From positions 620,001 to 684,000 of the forward strand of contig NZ_NPJZ01000002.1 of the NCBI RefSeq assembly GCF_002245895.1: a DNA stretch of 64,000 bases. The letters are read 5' to 3'. The position numbers and the translations under genes were made by a program. The notes below the pieces were generated by a model. That model worked only from the letters and a program-made list of their open reading frames with translations. It was not told where the DNA came from and searched no databases. The DNA is from Rhodococcus sp. OK302. GTDB lineage: Bacteria; Actinomycetota; Actinomycetes; Mycobacteriales; Mycobacteriaceae. Numbering within the stretch: the first letter of the stretch is position 1; the number at the start of each line of letters is the position of its first letter. Positions 63,617 to 64,000 of the stretch are shown here, piece by piece.

Positions 63617-63688
63617 AACACTTCAGAAGCGCTTGAGCAGTTCCGCGTGTGACATTTAATCAGCAGTTCACCTGACAAAGGAGAGACC

Positions 63689-64000
63689 GTGGGAATCTGT
63701 GACGGACGCGTCGTCATCGTCACCGGCGCTGCAGGAGGGATCGGGCGCGAGCACGCGCTTGAGTTCGCCCGCCAGGGCGCGAAAGTCGTGGTGAACGATC
63801 TTGCGTCGACCGACGCTGTGGTCGAGGAGATTCGGGCCCTGGGTGGAGAAGCGCAGAGCAACTCGGACAACATCGCGGACTGGGACGGTGCTGAGAATCT
63901 GATTGCCAGTGCGGTCGACCATTTCGGGCGTTTGGATACTTTGGTCAACAATGCTGGCGTTCTGCGCGACAAGATGCTGGTCAACATGACGGTGGATCAG
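63689..64000 (+). CDS. SDR family dehydrogenase, partial (runs off the end)
   Basis: GTG start with AAGGAGAG upstream; 104 codons seen. GRVVIVTGAAGGIGREHALE and LVNNAGVLRDKM are SDR landmarks, similar to the 3-hydroxyacyl-CoA dehydrogenase domain of multifunctional enzyme type 2. Probably oxidises the 3-hydroxyacyl-CoA made by the dehydrogenase/kinase set. Confidence 0.85.
   Translation, partial: MGICDGRVVIVTGAAGGIGREHALEFARQGAKVVVNDLASTDAVVEEIRALGGEAQSNSDNIADWDGAENLIASAVDHFGRLDTLVNNAGVLRDKMLVNMTVDQ

Noticed and set aside
1..64000. CRISPR arrays, rRNA or prophage structural genes
   Set aside because: No regularly spaced repeats, rRNA-like sequence or phage structural motifs were seen.

Overview
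The window is high-GC DNA of the kind found in a mycolic-acid actinomycete, most likely Rhodococcus or a close relative. The evidence is a mycolyltransferase (antigen 85) fragment, a wax ester synthase/DGAT, a PknK-like kinase-regulator, a mycofactocin-type SDR, many FadE-type acyl-CoA dehydrogenases and frequent GTG/TTG starts. IS remnants, a pRiA4b-type plasmid gene and a ParB fragment suggest accessory DNA, perhaps a large plasmid or island. No rRNA, tRNA or CRISPR array was recognised.

Layout. 0-3.3 kb: small hypothetical genes and an N-formylglutamate amidohydrolase-type gene. 3.4-8.6 kb: broken IS6, IS1380 and LysR pieces around two membrane-anchored nuclease-type proteins (NERD and HNH); the HNH gene is cut at codon 4 by an intact IS3 element with 3-bp target duplications. 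9.2-15.1 kb: a degenerate penicillin-binding lipoprotein, a truncated mycolyltransferase and a kinase-STAND-LuxR regulator. 15.5-17.5 kb and 27.7-29.8 kb: two copies of an unusual pair, a TRIC/UPF0126 membrane protein followed by an M20 amidohydrolase. 17.5-27.7 kb: gene-poor, with pseudogenes, WS/DGAT with two coupled mini-genes, a Gly-rich 44-residue peptide and a possible 92-bp MITE.

29.9-42 kb holds a catabolic locus. A TetR gene is divergent from an NTF2-like/DUF485/sodium-solute symporter operon. Downstream lies a tightly coupled operon: acyl-CoA dehydrogenase, SCP2-type protein, alpha/beta hydrolase, acyl-CoA ligase, thiolase, class III CoA transferase, CitE-like lyase and a MaoC-type hydratase. 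The last three resemble the CoA transferase/hydratase/lyase set used for itaconate or mesaconate-type acids. Two near-identical 14-bp boxes probably bind the TetR protein.

43-64 kb holds a second catabolic locus behind a GntR/FCD regulator: mycofactocin-type SDR, 3Fe-4S ferredoxin, P450, NTF2-like protein, ferredoxin reductase, two SDRs and an acyl-CoA dehydrogenase; then two class III CoA transferases, a thiolase-fold protein and a DUF35 protein; then a second DUF35/thiolase pair, an ACAD10/11-like dehydrogenase, an APH-fold kinase, a small protein, an acyl-CoA ligase, another dehydrogenase and an SDR running off the end. Two operons have the same promoter, with a common motif inside the spacer. 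The dehydrogenase/kinase/small protein/ligase run resembles the levulinate (Lva) route, in which a 4-hydroxyacyl-CoA is phosphorylated and then dephosphorylated. The likely job of the locus is oxidation of a cyclic or branched substrate by P450 and SDRs, CoA activation, and ring or chain breakdown through a 4-hydroxyacyl-CoA. The substrate cannot be read from the sequence.

Several otherwise intact genes (thiolase, MaoC, ferredoxin, acyl-CoA dehydrogenase, cold-shock protein, pRiA4b protein) are each broken by a single-base indel in or beside a short G or C run. This may reflect sequencing error rather than decay, and it affects how the pathways should be read.
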